This document shows, piece by piece, positions 39,496 through 47,482 of a stretch of 47,628 nucleotides of DNA. The notes beneath the pieces were generated by a model. That model had not been told where the DNA came from. It did not search any database and was given only the letters and a program-made list of their open reading frames with translations. How positions within the stretch are numbered: the stretch's first letter is position 1; each line of letters begins with the position of its first letter. The position numbers and the translations under genes are program-made. This DNA is from a virus: the IMG/VR virus record IMGVR_UViG_3300036785_000572, positions 1 through 47,628 of that record; one strand, given 5' to 3'.

Positions 39496-39933
39496 TCATG
39501 CGTCGACCTTGCCCTTGCCCATGTGCGGATCGCGCTCCTTGATCTTCGCGGTTTCCTCGGCGCGCTTGGCCGCGACCGCCTCGGCCTCGATATGCGCCCG
39601 GCCCGGCTTCATGCCCGGCGGCAAATCCTTGGCCCAGCGCTCCGACTGGACCTCGATCCGGTGATTGCCTTCGTGCGGCCAGCACTCATCCTTGATCGGG
39701 CCGGCGACATTGAGACGGTGGTCGTCGAACTCGCGCTTGTCCCTGGCGTAGCGCGCCAGGTCGCGCTTGTAGTCGGTGAGCGCATCCTCGTAGTTCTGCA
39801 TCGCCACGGCATCGTCGGCGCCGCGCCCGGTCTTCTTCGGCTCGATCGGCGGATCGGGGGCGATCGGTCGCACCGGGCCGAGGTCCCAGATTTCGACCAT
39901 GCCGTTCGGCTTGATGTCGTGCTCGGTGTACAT
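39496..39933 (-). CDS. Hypothetical capsid-region protein
   Basis: 145 aa, hydrophilic and helical (YEDALTDYKRDLARYARDKREFDDHRLN) with a Lys-rich end. It shares one base with the stop of the 158-aa gene (TGATG). By position it could be a head-associated protein. Not recognised. Confidence 0.55.
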   Translation of the reverse strand: MYTEHDIKPNGMVEIWDLGPVRPIAPDPPIEPKKTGRGADDAVAMQNYEDALTDYKRDLARYARDKREFDDHRLNVAGPIKDECWPHEGNHRIEVQSERWAKDLPPGMKPGRAHIEAEAVAAKRAEETAKIKERDPHMGKGKVDA

Positions 39934-40409
39934 CAGGTCCTCGGAAGCGTGCAGACAAAGGCCCTGAAGGTCGTCGAGCCGGCGCCGCCGAGGACGACGT
40001 AGAGCCCGACATACTGGTAGAGAACGCCCAGCTGGTTGGTGGTGAAGAAAACCTCGATCGAGCCCGGGGCGGCGGGGCTGGTGCCGCCACCCGGGATCGG
40101 CAGCGAGGCGCCGGCACCGACATCGGCGGCGCCGAGCACGGCGTTGCCGCTGGCCAGGGCGGGATCGTTGGAGCCGACCACCTTGAACCCGTAGCTGAAG
40201 CCGGCGCCGGTGTTGAGCGCGCTGACGTCGACCAGCATCACGCCGTCGAAACGCGCCTGCTGCTTCGGGTTGGTGCCCTGGTTGCCGCCGAGGTCGACGA
40301 CGCCGGTGACGCCACCGACCTGGGCAAAGCCCGACGCGGCGAGCGCCGCGGCGCCATCACCGACCTGCAGGTTGATGTCGCGATGATAAGTGCGGTCTTG
40401 TAGAGCCAT
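39933..40409 (-). CDS. Putative capsid decoration/head protein
   Basis: 158 aa, beta-rich and Gly/Ala-rich (RFDGVMLVDVSALNTGAGFSYGFKVVGSNDPALASGNAVLGAADVG, YQYVGLYVVLGG). The pattern with a central loop resembles small head-decoration or tail-tube-type jelly-roll proteins that follow the major capsid gene. The HNH endonuclease gene lies between it and the capsid gene. Confidence 0.55.
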   Translation of the reverse strand: MALQDRTYHRDINLQVGDGAAALAASGFAQVGGVTGVVDLGGNQGTNPKQQARFDGVMLVDVSALNTGAGFSYGFKVVGSNDPALASGNAVLGAADVGAGASLPIPGGGTSPAAPGSIEVFFTTNQLGVLYQYVGLYVVLGGAGSTTFRAFVCTLPRT

Positions 40410-40422
40410 CGCTCCATCTCCC

Positions 40423-40929
40423 TTAGGCTGGGCTGGCGTATTCGCCGAACAAACGATTGGCCGCGGTCAGATACGCGGAATGGGCTTCCTGGGCGGTCGC
40501 AAAGCGGCCGAGATTAAGTCTTGCGCCGCCGCGATTGATGGTCGCTCTCCATGGCTTCTTGGAATTTCCACCAGAGGGATGGACCCCTTTGAAACCACTT
40601 TTATTGTTGGCAAAAGCCACCGTATTCATCCGGTTCTGCGACTTGGTCGCCTGCCGAAGATTGTCGATCCGGTTGTTCGCGCGATCCCGATCCTTGTGAT
40701 CGATCTCAGCGGTCGGCCACTCCCCGTGAACCCAGAACCACGCGAGGCGATGCCCGGAGTACTGAACGCCGTCCAGCCGCATCTGGATGTGGCCCTTGCC
40801 GTCCACCGTCCCCGCCCGATCGCCCGGCTTGAGGCGGTTGGTATTCGGACGCTTCCAGCGAAATTCTCCGCTGCCCGGATCGTAGTCCAGGCAGTGCCGA
40901 AGTCTTTCCATGGTAAGCGGCAAGCTCAT
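40423..40929 (-). CDS. HNH-AP2 homing endonuclease
   Basis: 168 aa. Residues 58-100 form the HNH_3 type core (SGHRLAWFWVHGEW, EIDHKDRDRANNRIDNLRQAT), with His in IDHKD and Asn in NNRIDNL. Residues 110-160 are an AP2 DNA-binding domain (SGFKGVHPSG, WRATINRGGARLNLGRFATAQEAHSAYLTA). Free-standing HNH-AP2 genes move between phages. It is inserted between major capsid and decoration genes with its own AAGGG ribosome site, as expected for a mobile insert. Confidence 0.88.
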   Translation of the reverse strand: MSLPLTMERLRHCLDYDPGSGEFRWKRPNTNRLKPGDRAGTVDGKGHIQMRLDGVQYSGHRLAWFWVHGEWPTAEIDHKDRDRANNRIDNLRQATKSQNRMNTVAFANNKSGFKGVHPSGGNSKKPWRATINRGGARLNLGRFATAQEAHSAYLTAANRLFGEYASPA

Positions 40930-40944
40930 CGTAACCCTTTGTAA

Positions 40945-41904
40945 TTACGCGACTATAGGGGCGTTTGTCCACGAGTCGAGCCGGGCCATGCAGTACTTGT
41001 GTTCGTCGACCATGCCGACGTCCCAGTTGATGTGGGTGCGGAAGGTCTTGCCGTCCTGCAGCAGACCGATGTCGTGGACCTCGAGCGGGCGCAGCTGCAG
41101 CCCGCGCAGGCGGCCCTCGCCGAACGACACGACGTAGAGCGACGCGGTGACCGCGGCGCCACCACCCGATGCGACTTCGTTGAAGTCGAGCATGTAGGGA
41201 TGATCGTCCTTCGGGTAGCCCCAGCAGAACGGCAGCCCGGCGTAGCTCGCCTTGAGGCCGCCGACGCCCTTGGCGCCGCTGATATCGAACTCCTGCATCA
41301 CAAAGCCCGACAGCGACTGGGTGCGCGCCAATTGGATCCACAGCGGCCGCGACAGATACGGCGCGATGATGTGGGTCGGCTTGTTGACGAGGTTGATGGT
41401 CTGGTCGAGGTTCGACAGCGACAGCGCGGCGCCGCCCGAGGTGGCGGTGTTGTGGACGTCGCGGCCGTACTTGGTGGCGCGCACCCGCATGCCGTTGAAC
41501 ACCCGCGGATTGATCGACTGGTCGCCCGAAATCACCGTGGTCGCCCACAGCTGACCGAACGACGTCATGCCCATCTGCTGCTCGTAGGTGCGCCGCTCGG
41601 GACCGTGACGGTCGATGATGGCGCGATCGACATCGATGTCGTGGTCGATGATGGCGGTCGACTCCTGGAGCGGCGTGATGAAGTTGTGCCCGGACGACGA
41701 GGCCTCGTTGATGGCGCGGAACGCCGGCGTCATCAGCACCGCCTGCCGATAGAACTGAAACACCGAGCCCTTGAGGCCCTCGAACGGCATCGCGTCGAAC
41801 ACGTCGGTCGATGCCGCGAACATCTCGATCGGCGGGCGCCGCACGTCGGTGTTGTCGAGCGATTTGGCGTATTCCGCCACGGTGATCAGGTTGGAGACGG
41901 GCAT
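40945..41904 (-). CDS. Major capsid protein
   Basis: 319 aa. Placed directly after the scaffold gene. The sequence (ITVAEYAKSLD, FITPLQESTAIIDHDIDVDRAIIDRHGPERRTYEQQMGMTSFGQLWATTVISGDQSINPRVFNGM, a FCWGYPKDDHPYMLDFNEV segment, ending in ARLDSWTNAPIVA) fits capsid proteins with the HK97 fold in temperate podophages. It builds the procapsid shell. Confidence 0.75.
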   Translation of the reverse strand: MPVSNLITVAEYAKSLDNTDVRRPPIEMFAASTDVFDAMPFEGLKGSVFQFYRQAVLMTPAFRAINEASSSGHNFITPLQESTAIIDHDIDVDRAIIDRHGPERRTYEQQMGMTSFGQLWATTVISGDQSINPRVFNGMRVRATKYGRDVHNTATSGGAALSLSNLDQTINLVNKPTHIIAPYLSRPLWIQLARTQSLSGFVMQEFDISGAKGVGGLKASYAGLPFCWGYPKDDHPYMLDFNEVASGGGAAVTASLYVVSFGEGRLRGLQLRPLEVHDIGLLQDGKTFRTHINWDVGMVDEHKYCMARLDSWTNAPIVA

Positions 41905-41922
41905 CGGTCTTTACTCCTCAGA

Positions 41923-42756
41923 TCATCCGCGGCCGTTGGAGAACCGCGACTGGTCGAATTGGCGGGCGTATTGTTCTTTCTCGCCAAAGGTCAGCTTGGC
42001 GTAGTCGGCATCGCTCAACCGCTGCGGCTCACGCCCATGCGTGGCGTCGCGACCGCCGGAGGGGTTGCCCGACACGCCCTGACTGACAAAGCGGCGAATG
42101 AGGCCCTCGAACGCCTCGATCGACCTCGATGTGACCATCATCTGGCGCAGCGCGCCGGCAAGGTCGCTGCCGATCTGGGCATCGAGCCACGTATTGACCG
42201 CGTCGACGCGGGTCGGTGCGTTGACGCCGAGCTTGGCGACTTCCGCCTTGGCCGCCGTCGCGACCTGCTGCTGCTCACCGATCCGCGATGCCGCATAGAT
42301 GCCGAGCAGCTTGCCGAAACCTTCCTGAGAAATACCGTTGGCGTGGGCGAACTGGCGCGCCTCGTCGATCATCCCCGGGTTCGTGGTGTCCCACGTCCAC
42401 TCGACGCCGACCGGGAGCTGGTAATCGGAATTGAACTTCAGCTCGTACTTGTCGGGAGCGGGGACGCTCGCCCTGCGGCTGGTTTCAGCAGCGACATCCG
42501 CGGCGAGGCGATTCAGCTCGGCGGCGTTGACGGAGCCTTTGGCGGTATCCCAGAAGCGCTCCGGAATGTCGCTCGGCCGCGCGTTAGGCTGCGCTGTCGC
42601 CGGGGCCTGGGTGGCCGTCGAGGCCGGGCTGGCCGGTGAGGGGATCGAGCCCGGCGGCGAGGCGGGCGCGGCGGCGGCCGATGTAGCTGTCGGCGCGCTG
42701 CTCGGCGGCGGCGCGGTGCTCGAAGTAGATGGCGCGCTCGTGGCGGGCTCTGGCAT
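41923..42756 (-). CDS. Capsid scaffolding protein
   Basis: 277 aa. Pro/Ala/Ser-rich N-terminus, then RPSDIPERFWDTAKGSVNAAELNRLAADVAAET, helical body, and a C-terminal QRLSDADYAKLTFGEKEQYARQFDQ, as in T7-type scaffolds. It lies just ahead of the capsid gene. Its first 57 codons overlap the end of the 125-aa gene in another frame. A GGTGCTTTGC motif is 73 bases upstream of its start. Confidence 0.75.
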   Translation of the reverse strand: MPEPATSAPSTSSTAPPPSSAPTATSAAAAPASPPGSIPSPASPASTATQAPATAQPNARPSDIPERFWDTAKGSVNAAELNRLAADVAAETSRRASVPAPDKYELKFNSDYQLPVGVEWTWDTTNPGMIDEARQFAHANGISQEGFGKLLGIYAASRIGEQQQVATAAKAEVAKLGVNAPTRVDAVNTWLDAQIGSDLAGALRQMMVTSRSIEAFEGLIRRFVSQGVSGNPSGGRDATHGREPQRLSDADYAKLTFGEKEQYARQFDQSRFSNGRG

Positions 42757-42961
42757 GGTCCTCGGCGACCCCTGCGCTCAGGCAGCGCATCAATTCGGTC
42801 GCGAGAATGCGAGCGCCCTCGTTAGCTTGCAAAGCACCGGGTTCGAGAGAATTGGCCAATTCGAGCAGCCGCCACTGCAGCCAGACGTACAAAATCTCGC
42901 CATCCGGGGTCAGACCGACACGGTTGAGCGCATCCCGCATGTCCTTGTCGTTGATGATCAT
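42584..42961 (-). CDS. Hypothetical protein between portal and scaffold
   Basis: 125 aa. Residues 1-75 look like a real helical domain (MRDALNRVGLTPDGEILYVWLQWRLLELANSL, GARILATELMRCLS). The last 57 codons overlap the scaffold gene and are of lower complexity, set by the other frame. Its ATG is 4 bases after the portal stop. It may be a head-completion protein. Confidence 0.5.
   Translation of the reverse strand: MIINDKDMRDALNRVGLTPDGEILYVWLQWRLLELANSLEPGALQANEGARILATELMRCLSAGVAEDHARARHERAIYFEHRAAAEQRADSYIGRRRARLAAGLDPLTGQPGLDGHPGPGDSAA
42829..42838 (-). promoter_or_regulatory. GGTGCTTTGC motif, copy 4 (inside a gene)
   Basis: Minus strand CCC-GGTGCTTTGC within the 125-aa gene (codes PGALQ), 73 bases before the scaffold start. 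This spacing is almost the same as for copy 1 (74). Confidence 0.4.
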
Positions 42962-42965
42962 CGTC

Positions 42966-44573
42966 TCACGGCAACGCCGCTCCGGCAGCCTGGGTCGGCG
43001 GCTGGGCGCCTGGAACCTGGCCGCCGAGCAGCTGGGTGATGCCCGCCAGCGCCGCCTGGACGTGGTCGTCGGGCCGGAACGCCAGGAGCTTCACCCGCAT
43101 CTTGGCAATGATGCGCTTCATACTCTCGCCGCCATCGATGTGCATCTTGAACTCCTCGGGGAACGCCTGCCCGAGGATTGCGATGGCCTGCTGGGTGGTG
43201 GCGATCTCCTGCTGCTCGGCGGCGCGCTGGGCCGGGTTCATCGGCATGGTCGAGATCAGGCCGCCGTTCTTGGCCTCCAGGCGCTTCACCACGCCGACCT
43301 TTTCGAGCAGGTACTTGAAGCGCGCAAAATACTGCGCCGGGCCCTCGCGCCAATACGCCATGCCGGGCGTGCCGATGCGGCGCTGCGCGCGTGCCATCTG
43401 GTCGAGCCACTGGCCGAGCGTCGGCGGGGTGTCGCCCGACTGCTCAGGAAAATCAATATAAAACAGCCGCCGCATGCGGTGTTCCATCTCTTCAAGCTGG
43501 TAGATCGCCGGCTCCATGTTGATCGGCGGGTAGATCGGCTTCACCGCGCCCTCGGTGCCGGGACGGATCGGATAAGCGAAGCCGTCTTCGAGGCCCTGCT
43601 CGACGTGGGTGAAGCTGTCGTTCGGGTAGGTGATCGGCGGGTTGATGTTGCGGCCGATGCCTTCGATCTTGCGCGCGACCAGCTCGTCGGCCTGACGTAG
43701 ATCGGGCAGCGTCTTGAACAGCGGGCCAAGGCCCGTCGGCCAGTCGCTCGACGGGTCGAACCTGGTGATGATCAGCGGACAGCAGCCCTCGCCGCGGATT
43801 TTGACGCTGTGGACGAGCTTGTTGTTGATCAGCACGATGTGCTGCCAGACTTCGTCGCCGAGGTCGAGCCAGTCGCGCCAGAACCCCCATACCACGCCGA
43901 CGCGCTCGTTGGGCTTGCCGCCTTCGATCGAGCGCTTCTCCTCGGCAGAAATTTTGCCCCACACCTCCTCGCCGATCAGGCCGCGGACGTGGTGCTTGTA
44001 GGGCCAGCGCACGGCGAAGCGGTCGTCGATCTCGCCATAGGGGCCGAGGTTGATCTCGATCTCGCGGATCGGCAGCGCCATGCACTGGACCGCGGCGCCG
44101 CGAACATCGATCCACATGCCGGTGAGGCCGCAGGCGAGGTCGGGATTATAGGACTTCGGTATTTCGGCGTAGAAGTTCGACGCCTTGATCGCTTCGAAGA
44201 TCAGGAGGTCATCGTCGCGCGCCCGGTCGGCAACCTGGTCCCATGCCTCCTGCGGCACGAACATCCCCTTACCGCGCTCACACCACGGCTGCGCTTCGGG
44301 CATGAAGGTGTTCACCACCTCGGTGACGAACTCGCCGCACAGGTCGAAGCCCAACGAGGTGTTCAGCTCGGGGTAGTCCATCCAGCGGATGGTGCCGGGC
44401 GCCGTCATCGATGAAATCTGCCGCTGCCGGTGCGGCGCCGTCATAAAATACATCTCGCGCAGGTCGAGCTCGAAATACGATTTCCAGGTGCGCGCCGCGG
44501 CGAGCTTGGAGAGCGACTCCTCCTCCAGCGGATTGTCGCGAGCGAACGCGACTGGGTCGACGAGCGCGTTCAT
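42966..44573 (-). CDS. Portal (head-tail connector) protein
   Basis: 535 aa. The sequence follows T7-type connectors: SSMTAPGTIRWMDYPELNTSLGFDLCGEFVTEVVNTFMPEAQPW, a long central part with DDLLIFEAIKASNFYAEIPKSYNPDLACGLTGMWIDV, and a C-terminal helical crown (QRAAEQQEIATTQQAIAILGQAFPEEF). It forms the 12-fold ring through which DNA enters and leaves. Two genes and the 164-aa gene separate it from terL. Confidence 0.85.
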   Translation of the reverse strand: MNALVDPVAFARDNPLEEESLSKLAAARTWKSYFELDLREMYFMTAPHRQRQISSMTAPGTIRWMDYPELNTSLGFDLCGEFVTEVVNTFMPEAQPWCERGKGMFVPQEAWDQVADRARDDDLLIFEAIKASNFYAEIPKSYNPDLACGLTGMWIDVRGAAVQCMALPIREIEINLGPYGEIDDRFAVRWPYKHHVRGLIGEEVWGKISAEEKRSIEGGKPNERVGVVWGFWRDWLDLGDEVWQHIVLINNKLVHSVKIRGEGCCPLIITRFDPSSDWPTGLGPLFKTLPDLRQADELVARKIEGIGRNINPPITYPNDSFTHVEQGLEDGFAYPIRPGTEGAVKPIYPPINMEPAIYQLEEMEHRMRRLFYIDFPEQSGDTPPTLGQWLDQMARAQRRIGTPGMAYWREGPAQYFARFKYLLEKVGVVKRLEAKNGGLISTMPMNPAQRAAEQQEIATTQQAIAILGQAFPEEFKMHIDGGESMKRIIAKMRVKLLAFRPDDHVQAALAGITQLLGGQVPGAQPPTQAAGAALP

Positions 44574-44579
44574 CTCTCG

Positions 44580-44801
44580 TCAGGCCTTTCCAAAGCCCGC
44601 CATAAGCGGGCTGCCTCTGCCGAACGGCGCCCCCGAGGTGCCGCCGAGCATCTGCCGCACGCCGTAGCGCGCCATCAGCGACGCGGTATCGCCGGCGGCC
44701 TCGCTCTGCATCGCGACCTGCTGCTGACGCCCCGCCGTCTGCATCAGCTGGTCGAGCATCGGGTCGGGCTGCGGCGGCGGCGCCTTGGCGGGGGTACCCA
44801 T
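44580..44801 (-). CDS. Small hypothetical protein before portal
   Basis: 73 aa. Pro-rich start (GTPAKAPPPQPDPMLDQLMQTAGRQQQVAMQ), then a helical segment and a Gly-rich end. Such small proteins between terminase and portal are common in podophages and have no assigned role. Confidence 0.5.
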   Translation of the reverse strand: MGTPAKAPPPQPDPMLDQLMQTAGRQQQVAMQSEAAGDTASLMARYGVRQMLGGTSGAPFGRGSPLMAGFGKA

Positions 44802-44810
44802 TGGTGCACC

Positions 44811-45026
44811 CTACGGCCGCAAGGCCGACGACACGTAGGTCCAGGCGCCGAGGGTCGAGTTGGGGACGCCGGCGTTGGAGTAGCTGACGATGGTGCCGGC
44901 GGTGATGTTGCCGTTGCCGCGACCAAGCTCGGTCAGCACCGTGCCGAGGCAGCGCTGGATGTAGGCGACCTCAGCCGCCTTCGACGGCATTGTGGGATCG
45001 TTGATCGTGATAGTCAGCAGCGCCAT
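44811..45026 (-). CDS. Small hypothetical protein
   Basis: 71 aa from ATG 45026 (MALLTITINDPTMPSKAAEVAYIQRCLGTVLTELGRGNGNI). Beta-alpha opening and a Ser/Asn/Gly C-terminus (SYSNAGVPNSTLGAWTYVSSALRP). It overlaps the end of the 164-aa gene by 56 bases in another frame. Copy 5 of the GGTGCTTTGC motif lies 70 bases before its start. Confidence 0.55.
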   Translation of the reverse strand: MALLTITINDPTMPSKAAEVAYIQRCLGTVLTELGRGNGNITAGTIVSYSNAGVPNSTLGAWTYVSSALRP

Positions 45027-45465
45027 GACAGCCTCCGACAGGAATTGCACCGTTTTTAAGACAGGCACGATAGAGAGCATCCGGCCTCAAACATGGCAAA
45101 GCACCGGGTAGGCCGAGGAGATGGGCGATCGCGGTGGTGCACAACAGGGGCTGGAAAAACCGGGCAATAGGAGAGGGGCTAATTCCCAGTTTTTCGATCA
45201 CCAGGACGTCGGCGCTGGCGGCCCATTCCGTCATCAGGGCGCGGGCGCCGTCGCCGCGGGCAAGCTGCAACACGGTGCCGCCGAGTTGGACGTCGTAGAA
45301 CAGGTAGGCGTCGCATTCGTGGACGTAGCCGAAGGCGCGGACGTGCTTGTAGTGGCCGCAGGCGATCAGGTTCAACCACCACGATGCCGCCACCCGGTCG
45401 AATGCGATCAGCCACCGCGAGGGTGAGCCGATGACGTCAGTCTGAAGAGGGCGGCCCACTGTCAT
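44971..45465 (-). CDS. Conserved protein downstream of terL
   Basis: 164 aa. Central part SWWLNLIACGHYKHVRAFGYVHECDAYLFYDVQLGGTVLQLARGDGARALMTEW and LLCTTAIAHLLGLPGALPCLRPDALYRACLKNGAIP belong to a family often found between terminase and portal in rhizobial phages. The Cys/His residues recall papain-like or other small enzymes but I cannot assign activity. AGAAG precedes ATG 45465. Confidence 0.6.
   Translation of the reverse strand: MTVGRPLQTDVIGSPSRWLIAFDRVAASWWLNLIACGHYKHVRAFGYVHECDAYLFYDVQLGGTVLQLARGDGARALMTEWAASADVLVIEKLGISPSPIARFFQPLLCTTAIAHLLGLPGALPCLRPDALYRACLKNGAIPVGGCHGAADYHDQRSHNAVEGG
45096..45105 (-). promoter_or_regulatory. GGTGCTTTGC motif, copy 5 (inside a gene)
   Basis: Minus strand CCC-GGTGCTTTGC-C, within the 164-aa gene (codes PGALP), 70 bases before the start of the 71-aa gene. 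Together with copies 1 and 4 it forms a group at 70-74 bases from the next start. Confidence 0.4.
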
Positions 45466-45514
45466 TGATCTTCTGAACTAACCTGTCGACATCAGCCCGG
45501 TTGCACATCACTTG

Positions 45515-47008
45515 TCATGCACTGATCCTCCGCATCGAGCGCCGCGCATAGACCTTCATCGGCTTCATCGCATTGACGTCGCCGGAGCCCGCCATGCGGC
45601 CGCCTTCGCCGAGCGCGATGCAGCCGTACTGCAGGCAGTCGCACAGGTTCGAATACTTGTCTTTTTTCGGTCGCAGCTCGCCGTCCTCCTCCTTGACCAG
45701 GTGATAGCGGCCGGCCATGCCGATGATCAGGGTGCGGCATAGCGGCGAGAACACCAGGCGGTTGATGCCGGAGGGGTTGTCGTTGAGCGCATAGGCCACC
45801 GCCTCGATGCGCAGGTCGATGTTGTTGTACTTCACCGGCGCCGGGATGACGTGCATGCCGTGGCCCTCGAACACCTCATAGGCCGACTGCTCGGTCGCCT
45901 GGCCGCGCTGCTTGCCGGCGGGGTCGCCGGTGCAGCGGAACGCCAGCCCCGGATAGTTTTGCGCCAAAAACCGTTTTACCTTCGGCGCGAAGATCGTCGC
46001 CCCTTCGTTGAAGCCGAGCATCTCGTACTGCACGTTGATGCGGCCGTTGATCTCCTGGGCGAACAGCGCCGCCGGGAAGACGCGCCCGAAGTCGAGCCAC
46101 ACCAGGACATCGTGACCGGGGATCGGGCGCAGCGGCTCGGCGGCGACATGGAAGTCGCGGCGGAACATCGGCCACACCGGCGAGCCCTCGACCACCAGGG
46201 CGACGACATTGCGCAGGCGAGAGTCGATCCACGCCTTCGACTTCGACTTGAGCGCCTGGGGATAGTAGCCGGGGCGCAGGTTTTCGAGGTTCTCGGCGTC
46301 GGGGTTGATCTTGTAGCCGGAGAGGATGCCGCGGGCGTCGCGCTCCTCGATCACCGCCGGCGGCTGCATGAAGAACTGCCATTCGCCCGGCCACTGGTAT
46401 TCGAGGCGCTCGTCGTCGGTGAGGTCGGGCGGCATCGGCACCTGGCCGGTCATAATGGCGAGCCAGTGGTCCTCGTCGGGCGCGTTGGTGTCGGCGATCA
46501 TGCCGTGCCACGCCGAGCCGCCATGGGCGGGCCCGGGATAGCGCAGGCGGGCGGAGGCCTCGTCGACCAGGGTCTTGGGGATGAACGACAGCTCGTTCCA
46601 GGCGATGCCGGTGAATTCGAACGAGCGCAGCTTGTTGTAGTCGTCGGGCTTGTCGAGGGCGAGGAAGATCACCTCGGCATCGACGTCACCGAACTTGAGG
46701 TGGTGCGAGGGCGGCGGCGCCCAGTTGATGCGGCCGTAGATTTCTTCGGGAACCAGGGTCGGCTCCAACCAGGTCTTGATGGTGGTGTTGCGCAGCTCCG
46801 GATAGGTGTTGCGCACGATGCCCCAGCGCGAGCGGCGCGTGCCGGTGAGCTTCGAGACGTTCTGCGTCTGGATGTGGCGCATGATGCGCGCCAGCATCGC
46901 CTGGGTCTTGCCCGAGCCCAGCGGGCCCTGGATGATGTCGAAGAACCCGTTGGAGAGACAGAACTCGGCAACCCTGGTGTTGTTGCGTAGATGAAATTGT
47001 CCGCTCAT
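45515..47008 (-). CDS. terL: Terminase large subunit
   Basis: 497 aa. ATPase half: Walker A GPLGSGKT (28-35), Walker B-like strand ending in FTGIAWNELSFI with the catalytic Glu. Nuclease half: VLVWLDFGRVFPAALF with a metal-binding Asp, GDPAGKQRG, and DKYSNLCDCLQY near the C-terminus. It packages DNA into the procapsid through the portal. ATG 47008 has GGAAAGGAC upstream. The first 86 codons recur at the left contig edge. Confidence 0.92.
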   Translation of the reverse strand: MSGQFHLRNNTRVAEFCLSNGFFDIIQGPLGSGKTQAMLARIMRHIQTQNVSKLTGTRRSRWGIVRNTYPELRNTTIKTWLEPTLVPEEIYGRINWAPPPSHHLKFGDVDAEVIFLALDKPDDYNKLRSFEFTGIAWNELSFIPKTLVDEASARLRYPGPAHGGSAWHGMIADTNAPDEDHWLAIMTGQVPMPPDLTDDERLEYQWPGEWQFFMQPPAVIEERDARGILSGYKINPDAENLENLRPGYYPQALKSKSKAWIDSRLRNVVALVVEGSPVWPMFRRDFHVAAEPLRPIPGHDVLVWLDFGRVFPAALFAQEINGRINVQYEMLGFNEGATIFAPKVKRFLAQNYPGLAFRCTGDPAGKQRGQATEQSAYEVFEGHGMHVIPAPVKYNNIDLRIEAVAYALNDNPSGINRLVFSPLCRTLIIGMAGRYHLVKEEDGELRPKKDKYSNLCDCLQYGCIALGEGGRMAGSGDVNAMKPMKVYARRSMRRISA

Positions 47009-47044
47009 CGTCCTTTCCGCTCTGGCTACGCCAACCGCTCAAAA

Positions 47045-47284
47045 CTATTCGGTGCGTCCGCCGGTGATGAAGTCGTGCATCGCGAACGCCAACGCGCCCG
47101 CCATCGCCAGCTTGTTCTTGTGGCCGCTCCCCCGCGTCATGAAGGCGCCGTCGGAAGCGCGGATGATGACCGCCACGTAGCTTTCGATCTCGCCGGCCTT
47201 GGCGCGCTGCAGCAAGTCCTCAAGGCCATCAATGACCTCCCGAGGGTCCTCATTGCGCTTAAGGTCGACGACCTTGAGGGTCAC
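47045..47284 (-). CDS. Small conserved protein upstream of terL (right copy)
   Basis: 79 aa, a variant of the gene at 305-541: E to D, R to Q and V to I changes and a TE ending instead of K. The changes are conservative and the frame is kept. The copies are therefore two functional alleles rather than sequencing noise. Confidence 0.7.
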   Translation of the reverse strand: MTLKVVDLKRNEDPREVIDGLEDLLQRAKAGEIESYVAVIIRASDGAFMTRGSGHKNKLAMAGALAFAMHDFITGGRTE

Positions 47285-47421
47285 CGGCTTCGCTTCTTCT
47301 TCGCCTTGCCGGCGGTGCGCAGCGCAATCGCCACCGCCTGCTTCTGCGGCCGGCCGGCGGCCTTCTCGGCCTTGATGTTGGACGACACCGTCGCCCGCGA
47401 GCTTCCCTTCTTCAATGGCAT
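47281..47421 (-). CDS. DUF6496-like small basic protein (right copy)
   Basis: 46 aa, variant of 538-684 with a tail shorter by two residues. AGGAGAGG again precedes this ATG (47421). The upstream open extension holds five extra residues relative to the left copy. Same family and same caveats on start choice. Confidence 0.65.
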   Translation of the reverse strand: MPLKKGSSRATVSSNIKAEKAAGRPQKQAVAIALRTAGKAKKKRSR

Positions 47422-47482
47422 GAGCCTCTCCTCCGCCAAGCGTAACAACTCCGCAATGGTGCGAGACTTCATGATGAGACCG

